Below, one piece after another: positions 11,079 to 23,114 of a DNA stretch of 64,000 nt. The notes beneath the pieces were generated by a model, which saw nothing but the letters and a program-made list of their open reading frames with translations, ran no database searches and had not been told where the DNA came from. The stretch's first letter is position 1. Each line of letters starts with the position of its first letter. Source of the stretch: Colletotrichum lupini (lineage: Eukaryota; Ascomycota; Sordariomycetes; Glomerellales; Glomerellaceae); assembly GCF_023278565.1 (NCBI RefSeq), contig NC_064681.1, positions 4,402,001-4,466,000 of the forward strand, read 5' to 3'. Position numbers and translations under genes: made by a program.

Positions 11079-12226
11079 GAAAAGAATCGATGAGTGATGC
11101 GTTGGCGACTGAGATTTCGGGGTCAAAAGGACCTTTCTTTGATGCACCTTAGATTTAAGTTACTTGGAAGCCTTCGAAAGGTGAGATATAGAGAATAAAT
11201 TGCGGGAAGAGGAAGAAAGATCTCGAACGAGATTGTAAGGGGCGAGGTCTCGAGGCAAGCACAGGGAAGTTGAGATGGGAACATTCTGCCACCTTCCTTT
11301 CCCGTATTGCCGCCCGTCTTCACAATTCTCCAAGATATCAACTATCAAATATCATGTTTGTCTTGAAACTCAACGGTTTTTGGTTGCTTCGTTTTCTGGC
11401 GTAAAGCCATCTCCTTGGCACAAACAAACATGGGTTTGACTGGTCAAAGGCAGGCACCACGATGGCAGGTGAAGCTTCCTAATCAATTGTATCAAAAAGT
11501 CTCCCCTAGTTATTGCTAATACTAGGAGGTACTTTCCGCATTCAAAGTTATCCTGAGCTTGGCGACTGTTGATGGCGTTTCTGGTATGCATGTTGGATGA
11601 CGCAGCTGTTGGCGTCCCTCCTCGCCCCCCCCCCCCCCCCCAATGTGAATAGGGCCACCCACCCGGCCCCCCTAGAGGAAACGCCCGCACACAGATTGAA
11701 ACTATCGAGCCAACGCGTGAACATGTCCTTTTATATTTGGTATCATTTGTCTACCTTATCCTTGTCCTTTACCCGTTGGTGAGTAAGACCGTTGGATGAA
11801 CTCGTGGTCCCGGCGTCAGGCGGAGAAGGACGGGCGCCAAACGTGTCAATACTAGTCCGATCTAACACTATGTGACTGGACATGGATCTTGCAGAACAAA
11901 GCCCGTCCAGCCAACATCATGCGGTTTGCTTTGGAAACCACAGACATCACACATATCACATTGGCGCTTATCTCCTTAGACCCCAACTCCCAAAGACCGA
12001 CGGTGCTGTTGGTGTTTCCCCCCCGAGGAAAGGATGAGACTCGTGCCGCACTATGCTCATCGAAAGACTCCCTGACTTTTCAATGATATTTGAGAACATT
12101 GTTCAAACCTATCGGTTCAAAGCTTAAAAAAGGCATGACTCTCCCTCGTCCAGGGATACACTCAGCGACTTCTTCATCTGCGCACCATCAACATCAAGGC
12201 CCATATTCTCAATCAGCAGCCTCAAA
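11079..12226. other. Intergenic region with a long C-run
   Basis: No gene supported. Contains a homopolymer of about 15-16 C around 11626-11641. Weak overlapping open stretches at 11123-11348 (-), 11370-11690 (-) and 11889-12086 (+) have no recognisable features. The right end is presumed promoter of the small secreted peptide gene at 12227. Confidence 0.45.
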
Positions 12227-12418
12227 ATGTTCTTTGCTAGAGTCTTCCTTCCTATCGCCGCCATCATGGCATCTATTCTCGCTGCTCCAGTCCAGCCCAA
12301 GGCAGACCTCGAACCCAGGTTCATCTACGCGAGCCCTTCCATTGCCTCATTCGGCGACGAGGGCCCGGTCGAAGATGCCACGACAGACGCCTCGACTGCT
12401 TGTGTTGAATGCTTCTGA
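12227..12418 (+). CDS. Small secreted peptide, 63 aa
   Basis: ATG at 12227 in a good context (AAAATG). The first 20 or so residues form a clear signal peptide: MFFARVFLPIAAIMASILAA, with a likely cleavage near ILAAP. The mature part would be about 42 residues, acidic, with only two cysteines close to the C-terminus (ACVECF). An EPR site precedes FIYASPS and could be a Kex2-like cleavage, but there are no KR or RR sites and no internal repeats. Size and secretion fit a candidate effector or a precursor peptide. It sits between two HxxHC-pair genes, which makes a ribosomally made peptide role conceivable but unproven. No intron is needed. It could also be a chance short frame, although the signal peptide argues against that. 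Confidence 0.45.
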   Translation: MFFARVFLPIAAIMASILAAPVQPKADLEPRFIYASPSIASFGDEGPVEDATTDASTACVECF

Positions 12419-13215
12419 TTCACAAAAAGCTTGAAAGTATGGCTGTGTTTCGGTTATCCCGTCTTTAACGGTTTCAGCGGCATCTGACTAGCCATTATCT
12501 TAGTTCATGAACCTATAGGAGTTAGTCTGTGGCAAGCATTTGACGGGTTACTTGCTCACTTCCAGAACGTATAGCATTAGATGCCGACTAGTCAAGGGCA
12601 AGGAGTTTGCCAATGCACAAGGCAGGAACAACGAACGACAATAGCACTGTTTTCGTAGCACAAATTAAGCAATTCAATCTTTGAAGTCTTTCGGGTCCTG
12701 CGTTGTCTTTCAAGGGTCTCAAAATGTGATGTGTTTCTTCGGCACAACTGCCGTGTCCAATTGTCCATGTACCTTCACCAAGAGGATAGTATCCCCACAC
12801 GAGCCTCGGGTACTCGATAAGGTTGCTAGTTAGGGTGTTCTTTGCTCTCTCTTTGCATGTTTAGGCCGAGACTTGGCGTTTCCTCGTTACAAAGAAGATG
12901 GGGGCAGCACAGTCCTCGCGGGCTCATGGACCTGGCTGAAAGACGCGGTTCAGGTCTGCTACCTGCAACCTTCCGAATCGATACTATTCCAAGGCCTTGA
13001 GGAATATAGGTCGCTTAACCGACATTGGTTCACGTTAAACTATAAAACCACCCAAAGTTACCATGAAGACCTTCGCCAAAGGAATCTCCTGAGCTCAAGG
13101 ATCTAGGAAGCTTCCGAGCATCCAAGAATTTGATAATCTGATGCCTGCTTGGATGCAAACATTCCATAGCTAGAGTATGTGCTGCGGGGATAGTACTTGT
13201 GGAACTTCTATTGAC
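12419..13215. other. Intergenic region between the secreted peptide gene and the UstYa-like gene
   Basis: Genes on either side converge here, so mostly 3' flanks. Open stretches at 12588-12800 (-) and 12873-13106 (+) show no domain, signal or codon pattern that supports translation. Confidence 0.45.
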
Positions 13216-14250
13216 TCAGTCCTCTTCAAACCAAAGCTCAATCTTCCCAGTATCCTTATCTAGCGTGCTCTGTGCCTTATTCCAGTGCCCTTTCCCAGCC
13301 GTAGCCATATTCACCCGCTCCGCGTCATTGAAATCATATCCAACAACGCCTTCCAGGTAATCCTTATACCCGGCCCAGCTGTGTCGTTTCGCCCACCTTT
13401 GCAGAGCACCCAAGTCTCTGCACTTCTGATTGTAGCCATGCGAGTTGAAAGAGACGTACTCGTCTGATCCCGAGAGCGAGATGTCGGCGTGGCACATCAA
13501 GTCGTTCCGGATGTGGTCTACGCAGTGCATGGTGTGGATATCGTTGCGCGGCCACTTCTCGAGTGGTATGTTCGATGTGAGTCTGTTCCTGATGCGGTAC
13601 TGCTTACGTTAGTAACAAGCGACCGAGAGTTCTAGGTCTCTGAACGTACCAGGCAGTGCAGTGCGTGAAAGACGTTGATTTGATAGATCTTGGAAGCCGG
13701 GTCATCAGGGTGAGAGACTGTGTCAGGCAGAGCCTTTTCCTTCGCCCATTCGCTACGGACCGCGACTATGCCGTCGGCTGTTCATTGTTAGCTACGAGCA
13801 TGTCAACTACGTCAAGGACAATAGGATGCTTACTCTTCTGAAGTTCATGCCAGAATGCGTCTGCTTCCGGTGATCTATCAGCAGCATCTACAATGTCGTA
13901 GAGCTTCTCGGTGGAGTTGTAGCTCTCGAGAGTAAAGTCTTTAGGTGCATGCGTTAACTTGTGATGATTGAACCAGATGCATCCATAAGAAGCTTCTTAC
14001 AGTCCTGCTGGTCGATGCCTTGGATCGTGGCATTTGTATTTCTCTGGAAGGCATGGAATGCAAGGAAGCTCAGCCCCAGGATGGGGACCTGGCATAGGAG
14101 AAAGACCAAGAGCAGCTTCAGATACCAGGAACCCAAAGAGGTTTCCCCCGTGATGGACTTCTCACAGCGGCTGCAGAGTGTATCATGCTCCAAGTCGTTC
14201 ACCTCTGCGACTAGTAGTTTGGCGCCAGTATCAGATGAGTGTCGATCCAT
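13216..14250 (-). CDS. UstYa-family (DUF3328) oxidase-like protein, intact
   Basis: Four exons (14250-14001, 13938-13834, 13777-13650, 13599-13216) with introns of 62, 56 and 50 bp join in phase to give 288 residues. There is a short cytosolic N-terminus, one membrane helix (about residues 41-68) and then a luminal domain. The two hallmark HxxHC motifs are present: HALHC in YQINVFHALHCL (about 156-160) and HTMHC (about 183-187), followed by IRNDLMCHADISL. UstYa-type proteins catalyse oxidative cyclisation, chlorination or desaturation of small peptides in fungal RiPP and related pathways and are normally membrane anchored. Acceptor choice before YRIRNRL is ambiguous by one codon. All motif residues are present, so it looks functional. 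Its neighbours include two other HxxHC-pair genes, one on each side, and a small secreted peptide gene. Confidence 0.85.
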
Positions 14251-14954
14251 TGCAATGGCTCTTTCCGCAACTGTGAGAAAACCAGAAGGTGAGAGTAAAA
14301 CAAGTTTGAAGTTGTCTTGGGATTGAAGATCTGCGCGCTGTCATTAGTATGTTGGCGAAGCTCTTGCGAAGGAGAGAGACTCGAGAAGAGTGGCGACACG
14401 AGAAATCTCAGTTGATCTAGACAAATGACTTGAACGATGGCCGCGGGCAGCGTGAGGTCCTCCTCATTGTGCTAGACGATGAGTCTGCCAGCTTCTTTCA
14501 TCACTTGTCACTTGCGACCAGCTATCAACGGCAAACCTGCATATCGAAATAGGTGATATAATGCAAGGTAGGAAGAACCATCTCTAACACCATCTCTAGC
14601 ACCACACGCATCCAACTGCATTCACGCCATTGGCATCTGAAAAGCAAACTGCCTCCGAGCGGATACTTGAGGGTGTGTCACCGAATCCTCCGAGGCCTGC
14701 GGACTCTTCCCCGAGTCCCCGTCTCGTCCGGGTCAAATCGTCACAGATACCCCTCACACCTTCAACCCCGGACACGTCAATAGACCGCATTGTCGTCGTG
14801 ATGTTTGCTCAACCCCTCCGTGGCCAGCGGCGCAGACATCACGAAACCCACATACTTATCTCCTAAAACCCTATCCAAATCCCGGCACCGGAACGCCGGG
14901 GCAAGGGTCCAAGACCAAAACGTGTCATCATTAATTAACAACCAACAGACGCAC
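14251..14954. other. Upstream region of the UstYa-like gene, left flank of the LTR element
   Basis: Holds the presumed promoter of the minus-strand UstYa-like gene. A Pro/Ser-rich open stretch around 14630-14866 (+) begins without ATG and has a complementary open stretch on the other strand. I do not support it as a gene. Confidence 0.45.
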
Positions 14955-14959
14955 ACTTC
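14955..14959. repeat. Left 5-bp target site duplication (ACTTC)
   Basis: ACTTC immediately before the left LTR is identical to 22574-22578 immediately after the right LTR, as expected for LTR retrotransposon insertion. Confidence 0.9.
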
Positions 14960-15136
14960 TGTCACGAGTTATAGCACGCAGCAATAGGCATACGGAGTAT
15001 AGTAAAAGTAGCTTAACTATTAAAATAGAAATAGATAAAAAGAAAAGGTCTATATATACGATATTTAAAATAGATACGTAATTTAATACGTAATAGGCAC
15101 TTCGTAAGGTACGATTACTATTCTTATTACGTAATA
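14960..15136. repeat. Left LTR (177 bp)
   Basis: Starts TGTCACGAGTTATAG. Contains CGGAGTATAGTAAAAGTAGC and GGCACTTCGTAAGG, shared with the right LTR with transition differences only. The end has decayed from GTGACA to GTAATA. Confidence 0.88.
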
Positions 15137-18100
15137 TACCCCCTAATTACTATTACTAAGGAGCTATTATACTTAAAATAAAATCTCTAAATACCCTTAT
15201 AAAGGCCTAATTTAGTTAAATATAAATAATAATAAAATAAGTATAAGGGATACGTGTTTTTTAAACTACGTTTATCATAAATATATCCCTTTATTTAAAA
15301 TAAATAAAATCCTAACTTAAAATAGTACGTATTTTATTATTTTTAATATATAAATTACTAAGGGCAAGGCTACCTAGCTACTTTATATATATTTAAATTC
15401 TTATAGCGTCGCTTAATTAAATCTTTTTATTTTTTTTAACTTTTTATAGTTATTATAAGTACCCCTATTTATTATACGCACGTACTTATATTATTAAATC
15501 GTTTACTAATTTTATTTTAAATATAAATATTTAATATATCTCAAAATAATAATAAGTTTTATATAATTTCTATAATACTTCTTATATATATATTATATAG
15601 TTTATTAAGAGTTTAAATAGGTAATAATATTAACGAGCCCCTCTAAGTTATTATCTTTTTTTATAACCTCTTATTTACTTATTAAGGCCCGGTTATTAAG
15701 CTCTCCCTTTTTAATTAAAAAAAATTAAAGCTATTAATTAAAATATTAAAGATTTTATTAAGTTCGAGGCTCTTTTTAATAATTATAATAAAAATAATAA
15801 TAAAATAAATAATAATAATAAAAGCTTTAATAAGCTTTTACTTATCCCCTTTTTAAAACCTAAAAATAAAAATAAAACTAATTTAAATAATAAACCCTTT
15901 AAAAAGGGTATATTATATACTTATTATTTTAAGAGTTTATATTTAATATTATTTTAAAATTTAAAAAACATAAAACTAATTCTTTTTAAAAAAGTAATAA
16001 AAAATAAAAAATAAACGCTAAGAAGTTAAAATACCCCCCGTAATAAGTATAGTTCTCTTTATTATTCTAAGCCTACTTAACGTATATTTAGTCCTCAAAA
16101 AGCTTAAAGGAGAGGCTCTTAAGGAATAGGAGATTTAGTACTTACCCTATTTTAAAATAACCCTTTAGTATACTAATTTTAAAGATAGTAGTTACTATTT
16201 TATAAAAAATAGTAGCTAGTATATGTACTATTTTAATAGCTATTTAGTTAAGAAATATATTAATATACTAATCGTTTTATAATTAATAGCCTAGGCCCTT
16301 ATTAAAGTTATTATAAGTAGTACTCCCTCTTTTATAAATATATCATCCTTTTTTATTATTAAAAAACGTACTTTTAATTATAGTTTTAATAAGATATTAC
16401 TAAGCTCCGTAATATCGTCCGCTAAATAGATAATAACTAGAGGATATATAAGAATTATATTAGTTTTTATATAAAGGACTTTTTTAATACGTACCCCCGG
16501 TCCTCTCTTATATTTATTATAATTATTTATAATTAATTTCTTATTATACTACCCGCTTTTATACCCTAAGTTAATAATTTAATAATCGTTTTAGCTCCTA
16601 TGCCCCCCGCTACTCTTATTATTCTTAGTTTTATAAACTTCGAGGTATATAAAATATATTTTTTAATATATATACTAACCCTTCTTTTTAATAATACTAT
16701 ACTCTTAGTAATTATATACTTTATAAACTAAGAGTTTAAATAATAAATATAAGCCTAGGTTTTATTTTTATATATATATACCCTATAAAATAAGGTTATT
16801 TTAGGAGTTTAGGCCTTTAAGTTATAAAAGGTTTTTATTTTATTTATTTTAAGCCTCTGGGCCGTAATTTAAGTTCTATTTATTATTTATTTTTAAGTAT
16901 TAAGTTTTTTAAGCGTAGCCTAAATTAATTATTTTTAACTATTTTAATTATTTATAATAGCTTTTTATATATTATAAAAGTTAAGAAATATACGGAAATA
17001 TTCGAACTTAGTTTATAAAAAGTTTTTAATAAGTTTATTTATTAATATATTTTTTATTAATATATAAGTAACTTTAAAACTATTTTTAATATATTCTTAT
17101 TTTAATTATATATTCTATATATTAATATAACGAAATTAAATAGCTATTCTTTTTTTTCTTTTATAACGAGTCGAATTGTTTATTAATTATCGTAGTTAAC
17201 TAACTATACTTCTTTTAAGTTAAGGGTAATATTTTTAAAAAGGCGCTTTAGAACTATAGTCTTTTTTACGGTTTTTTTAAAATAAAGAAACTTAGTTTTA
17301 GTAATTAACGTCGTAACCGTTACTTAGTATACTAATTTTTATTAAATTAGGCTATTAAAAAGGAATATTATATATCCTTAGGATAATCGTCGTATTACTT
17401 TATTATTTACGAAGCTAGTATTTTTAATTAGAAATAATAATTACGTATTTAGGATACTACCGTAATAGAGCGTAAAATATCTCGTTATATAGAGATATTA
17501 AATATAGTAGTTAATTATTTTAATATAAGTTACGCTTAGGTTAGTTAAGAACCGTGATAATTATAAATAAGTAAAAGCGACGTTTATTCTAATTATAATA
17601 ACTATATAAAATATACTCCTAACTTTCTCTTAATAACTTTTTATTTCTTTTTTTATTACTTACCCCTCGTTTAGTTTAAACTCTTTTTAAAAAAGAGGAG
17701 TAGCTAAATATAATAAATTTATAAAGTTAAAGCGCTTAATAACTTATTTAATATATACGTTATAAATAAAATAAACCTTATAAATAATACGGTTTTATAA
17801 AATCTATACTCTAAAGAAGTAATTAATCGGTTTATTTTCCTTAAGGTTAATATATTTTTTTATATTATTAACGATCCCCTAAGCCGCTTTTTAATTATTT
17901 TAATAATATAAAATAATAAAGTTATTAACGTAAAATATTAGTATTACCTTCCTATTTACGGTTTAGTAAATATAGATCTCTTCGTAATTATATATTATAT
18001 TTATATTATAAAATATAAAAATAAAAGTTTAGAACTAAAGAATTAATAAGTCTTAGAGGCTATATAGAGCGTATTAAAGCTTATTTATTTTATTAATAAC

Positions 18101-21100
18101 TTTATATCCCTTTAAGAGTTTAATAATTACTAACTTCTCGTTTTTAAAAAGCGTATTAAGGAATACGTTAATAGTATTACATTAGTTTATTTTAAGGTCG
18201 AATTAAGTAGTTATTATTATTATAAGCCTAAAGGCCTTTATAATAAGTATTAAAATATACGTATTTTATAAGGGGTTAAGTAATTATATATCCCCCCTTA
18301 TATATATACGTACTTTTACCCTACTAACCTTATTATTAACGTCGTATTTATAAGTATATACTTATTTTAATAAAAATAAAATTCCTTATTTAGGATTATA
18401 ATTAACCTCTTTTTATATATTAATATCCCTTAGCTTTTTTATTTTTATATTTATAATATCTCTAAGTAGCTTTTATAATTACAGTAGGAAATATTTAATA
18501 TTACTAAACTTCTTTAGTAAGCTTTAAAAATTAACTTTAATAAGTTATAGTTTTTAAACTTCTCTAGAGCGCTCTAAATAGGTCTTATAAACTACTTTTT
18601 TTATTATTTAATAAAATATTATATATTTTATATTACTTTTTTTTATAGCTTTTTATTAATTAAGTATAAAAGTAAAGAAAAAGTAGTCTTAAAGACGGTT
18701 ATACTAATTACTATCTCTTATATTTAAATATAAAAGCATTATAAAAATACTATTATCGAAGCGTTATAAAGGTCTATGGGCCCGGTTTAAACGTTTAAGA
18801 CCTAATAGAGCTTTACTTAGTATTTAATAAAGTAGTTTTTATAAGCTCTATTTTTATATAATAATAAAGGTTTATTATAAAGGTTCTTTATTAACGTTAA
18901 TTTTAATATTAAGAATTACTTTTTTATAATTAATACCTCGTTTATTACGTATTTTAATATTTTATTAAGAGCTATTAAGAATTAAAAACTTAAGAACCTC
19001 CGTAATATATATAAGCGCTCGTAAGGAGGATTATAAATTATATAAAGCTATTTATAACTTAGTTATTATATCCCCTTTTTTATTCCTATTCCTAAGCTTA
19101 TATAAGGGGGTTATTTTAAAGGTTAATAATAATAATAAGATTATATTAGCCTCTTTAGCCTTATTAACCGTACTTTAGAATACGTTTATTAGTTACTTAG
19201 CGTTCTAAATAATTAAAAATTTAATAATAATACTATCCTTAATTATAAAGTTATTTTAAATACTAGCATTTTCGAAGTCTAGATTTACTTCCCTAAGTAC
19301 TCGAACTAACTTATTATTAATATTAAAAAGTTCTTATATCTCTTAAATTACTAAATTTACTTATTTATTTATAATAGCTTACTTTTTATATACGGGATTA
19401 TAAAAGACTTCTTTATTAAACTTAATATTTTTTATAATAAATACTTACTTAAGTACGAGTACTTAAACCCTATATAAGTTATATATTCTTAATATATATT
19501 TAACTAAGTATTTTATATATTTATAGAGAAGTACTTTAAACTCTTTTTAATATATACTCCTCTTATAATTTTTATAAAAAGGGTATACTTAATAATTATA
19601 TATATAGAGGTTATTAAAATATAGAGTAACTAGTTTAGAATCCCGTACTTAGTAACCCGTTTATTACTAATATTAATACCGCTTTTACTAATTAATTTCT
19701 ATTATAATAAGCAAATCTCTTTTATTAACTTTTTATAAAATAATATTATAAATAAAGATTATTATTAATACTATTTCGTCTTATAGATTTATAAAAAGGT
19801 TTATAAAAAGGTATATTTTATAAGCTTTAGTAATTACGAATTCCCTTACTTTTTTAGTATTATTTACGGGGTTTTTTATATATAGAGGTAGAAGTTCTAT
19901 TCTAATTCCTAGCTCGCTATACTACGTTTTATATACGTATTTAACGTTTATAATTAAGAAAGCGGTTTTATTATTATTTTTAAAAAAGTAAATTAAAGTC
20001 CATTTTTAATAACGAATCGCTACCTCGAGGCTTTATAATATAAAAAGTACTTTTTCTTCTATTTTGGTTTTTAAAAAAAAAACCCTAAATTACTTATTAT
20101 ATTCGTTAAAAACTATAAGTATATATTATTATTTATTAAAAAATAGTTTAAAATAAAAAAGATTTTAGTATATACGGTACTATAGCCATAAGGCTCTTTT
20201 TAAAAGTAGTCCTCTTAAAACTACTATTTTAGTTTTAGATAATATATATACTTTATACTTAACTTATAATAAAAGTTTAATATATATACCTCGAGTCTTA
20301 TATAATAATTAATAAAAAGTATTAGGTCCGAGACAACCTATTTTAAAATACTAAAAAAGCGCGCTATTAGACTTTTTATAAATATATTAATATAAGTAAT
20401 AGAGTTTTTTATAGTTAATTATTAATATAATACTAACTAGGCTTTATAAAATACGCTTAAGGTTTATAAAAAAAGGATAAGATTAAAAGAGCTTATATTT
20501 AAAAAAGACTAAATTATTTTTTTAAATAAGTTATTTTTTAATAGTATTTTTATAAAGCGTTCCCTATTATAAAGTATAATCTAAACTATAATATTAAAAT
20601 ACGCTTCTATTTAATAAAGTCTTTAAGACTATATTAATATAAAATCCCTTAATATAAGTAACGTTTTAGAGCTTTAGATTATAAGTTCCCTTTCCCTTAA
20701 CTTTATTTAAAACGCCCTTTATAATATAAATACTACGTATAGTAATAAGTAGTATAATAGTTCTTAATTTAACGTAGTTTTTATTACTTAATAATACGTA
20801 ACTTTTAGGTTTAAATAGGCTCTTATTATTAATTAAATATATTATTTTATAACTATTTATTACTATATTTTAAAAAAGGGGGTAAGCGCTATTTATAGGA
20901 GTATTAAAAATTACGTTTATTTCTAAGTCTTAACTTTTTATAAATATAATAACTACGTAGCCCTCGTTTTAGTTTACTAATAAGCTTATTATAAATTAGT
21001 TAGAGGATCTTTTTAAAAACTTAGGTTTTTTAAGGGTTCTATCGTTCCTTAGCTAACTAGCTTTTTTAAGCTTATTATAAAGTAATTTTTACTTATTTAA

Positions 21101-22396
21101 TTTAATAATAGCGAGGACTTCTTTTATATAGCTCCTTAGTATTCGTATTAATAACTTATTAGCGTTTCGGTTTATAAATACCTATTTTAATTTTTAATAT
21201 ATTATAAGGTGCTATAAGTATACGTAATTATAAGGGTATATAACGTTACCCTTATTATTTACGTCGTTAACTAAGTTAAAGCGTTTAGTAAAAGTAAAAT
21301 AAGCCCCTCTTTAATTTAAAAGTCCTTTAATATATACGTCCTAAGTTACTAAGCTAAATATATACGTAATTTCCTTAAGGGTTCTCGTATATATTTTAAA
21401 GGCTATTAATTTATTAAAGGTTTTATATATACGTTAGTTTTATATAAAGTTAAGTCTAGACTTAATTATAATTAAGAAGTTAAGTACGATAATGTTTTTA
21501 CTAATTTCTAAAATATTATATATTTTAGTTTAGAAATAAATAAACTACTACTTTTTATATTAGCGTTAAAAGTTAATTCCGGTCCTTATTTTATTAAGGG
21601 CTTATTAATATTCTTTTCGAATTATATTTCTTATTATTAGTTCGGGGGGTATAAATTCCTATTTTAAATATTTAATAATTTATTATATACTAAACTTAGC
21701 GCCGTTTTTAATAGCTTTTTAAAATACGTATTTATATAGTATAGTATTAACTAATTTTATTAATTGCTAAATAAAGACTTTAATATACGTATTAATAATA
21801 TTACGTTTATAAGCTATAAGTTATTTATATTTAGTATTAAGCTCTTATTATTTTTAAATACTCTTAAGTATATAGATCCTTTTTATAAATATAATATAAA
21901 AATAGATTTATTTATATAAAGTAAATAATATAACTAGCTTTATAAAAGAAAAACCGGCTTAGTTTTATAAGTTATTTATATTTAAAAAAATTAAAAAGTT
22001 TATATTAAAAGTTATATTTAAAAGCTATTAATAAAGGATTTTTTAATTTCTTTAGTTATTTTCGAACGCTTTATAATAGGCTTAATAAACTCGTAATTCT
22101 TTTTTATTATAAGTCGTAACTAATCGTCCGAATTTAAAAAGTAAAAAAAGTATTATAAAAGGGTTAAAAAATACGTTAGAATTTAAAGTATTTAGGTCGA
22201 CGTATTTTTAAACCCTAACGCCCTTATTTATAATACGAAATACGTTAAACTATTTAATTTAACTATTATAATTAGTTAGTTTAGCTTAGGCTAAAGTAGG
22301 TATAAATAAGTTAGTTATTTTAAAAAAATTATAAAAATCGTATTAATAAATACGTTATTATAATATAAAGTCTTAATTAAGAGCTAAGTTTATAAT

Positions 22397-22573
22397 TATT
22401 ACGAGTTATAATATATAATAATAAGTATACGGAGTATAATAAAAATAGCTTAATTATTAAAATAGAAATAAATAAAAAGAAAAGGTTTATATATACGATA
22501 TTTAAGATAGATACGTAATTTAGTACGTAACGGGCACTTCGTAAGGTGCGATTACTATCCCTATTACGTGACA
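22397..22573. repeat. Right LTR (177 bp)
   Basis: The start has decayed to TATTACGAGTTATAA; the end is intact (ACGTGACA). Same length as the left LTR. A minus-strand open stretch across this LTR is incidental. Confidence 0.88.
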
Positions 22574-22578
22574 ACTTC
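22574..22578. repeat. Right 5-bp target site duplication (ACTTC)
   Basis: Identical to 14955-14959. Confidence 0.9.
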
Positions 22579-23114
22579 TAATAAGCTAATCACAGCTTAT
22601 AAACATTTGCTGAAGGAATTACACCCTGAACAGAACCATACCGTAAAAGTCTTTAACGAGGTCAGAGTTATCGTCGGATTAAGAAGGATTCCCGCGTTTA
22701 CCGCCTGATTTTGCTGTGGTGGTGACGATGGCGGGATCTGCCAAGGGGCAAAAGTCGTGATAATCGCTTACGAATAGCTTCCAAGGAGTTCCAAGGCGGG
22801 GAGCAAACATGATAGCGATGTGGGTTTCAGGAGCTTCCTTCGTCGTCACGATCGACGAGAATGAGCAAACAAGACCGTTATCAAGAATCGGCAGAGTCAA
22901 CTCGACCGCCGCGCCGGACTTTGCCGCTTCGTTTAAAAGGGGCCCTCACAGATGCATGTATGAAAGTGCATGTCATCGTACCAACGGGCTCCGAGTGCCC
23001 GGTTTCTTTAACGAATTTAGATTCTCTTATTGTACAAACTTTCCTCTGCGAAGCCATACACTGACTTCCCTCATCAGAGCGTCTCAATTGAATCCAGAGA
23101 TCTAGCTTTCCGCA
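22579..23114. other. Region between the LTR element and the broken UstYa-like gene
   Basis: Presumed promoter of the plus-strand UstYa-like gene. Overlapping open stretches on both strands (22679-22900, 22809-23105, 22881-23231) have no recognisable features. Confidence 0.45.

Larger units (their letters stand above)
14960..22573. mobile_element. LTR retrotransposon, 7.6 kb, heavily RIP-mutated
   Basis: Two 177-bp direct repeats (14960-15136 and 22397-22573) bound a 7.26-kb interior, with a perfect 5-bp duplication ACTTC outside. LTR ends are TGTCACG and CGTGACA, a short inverted repeat beginning TG and ending CA. The left copy keeps the TGTCACG start and the right copy keeps the CGTGACA end. 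Differences between the LTRs appear to be transitions only, which fits RIP. The interior is nearly all A/T with stops in every frame, and gag, protease, polymerase and integrase cannot be identified, so superfamily (Ty1/copia or Ty3/gypsy) is unassigned. A purine-rich stretch next to the left LTR, read on the minus strand (AATTAGGGGGTA), resembles a polypurine tract and weakly suggests minus-strand orientation. The element separates two UstYa-like genes. Confidence 0.9.

Noticed and set aside
11626..11641. Run of about 15-16 C
   Set aside because: Simple homopolymer, prone to sequencing error; no flanking inverted repeats to suggest a transposon end.
16380..16460. Minus-strand YLADDI-like peptide in the LTR element, reminiscent of a reverse transcriptase active site
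   Set aside because: Surrounding residues do not match the polymerase family and the AT-only text yields such words by chance; not used for classification.
22377..22574. 65-codon minus-strand frame at the right LTR
   Set aside because: Lies across the LTR in low-complexity A/T; no gene expected there.
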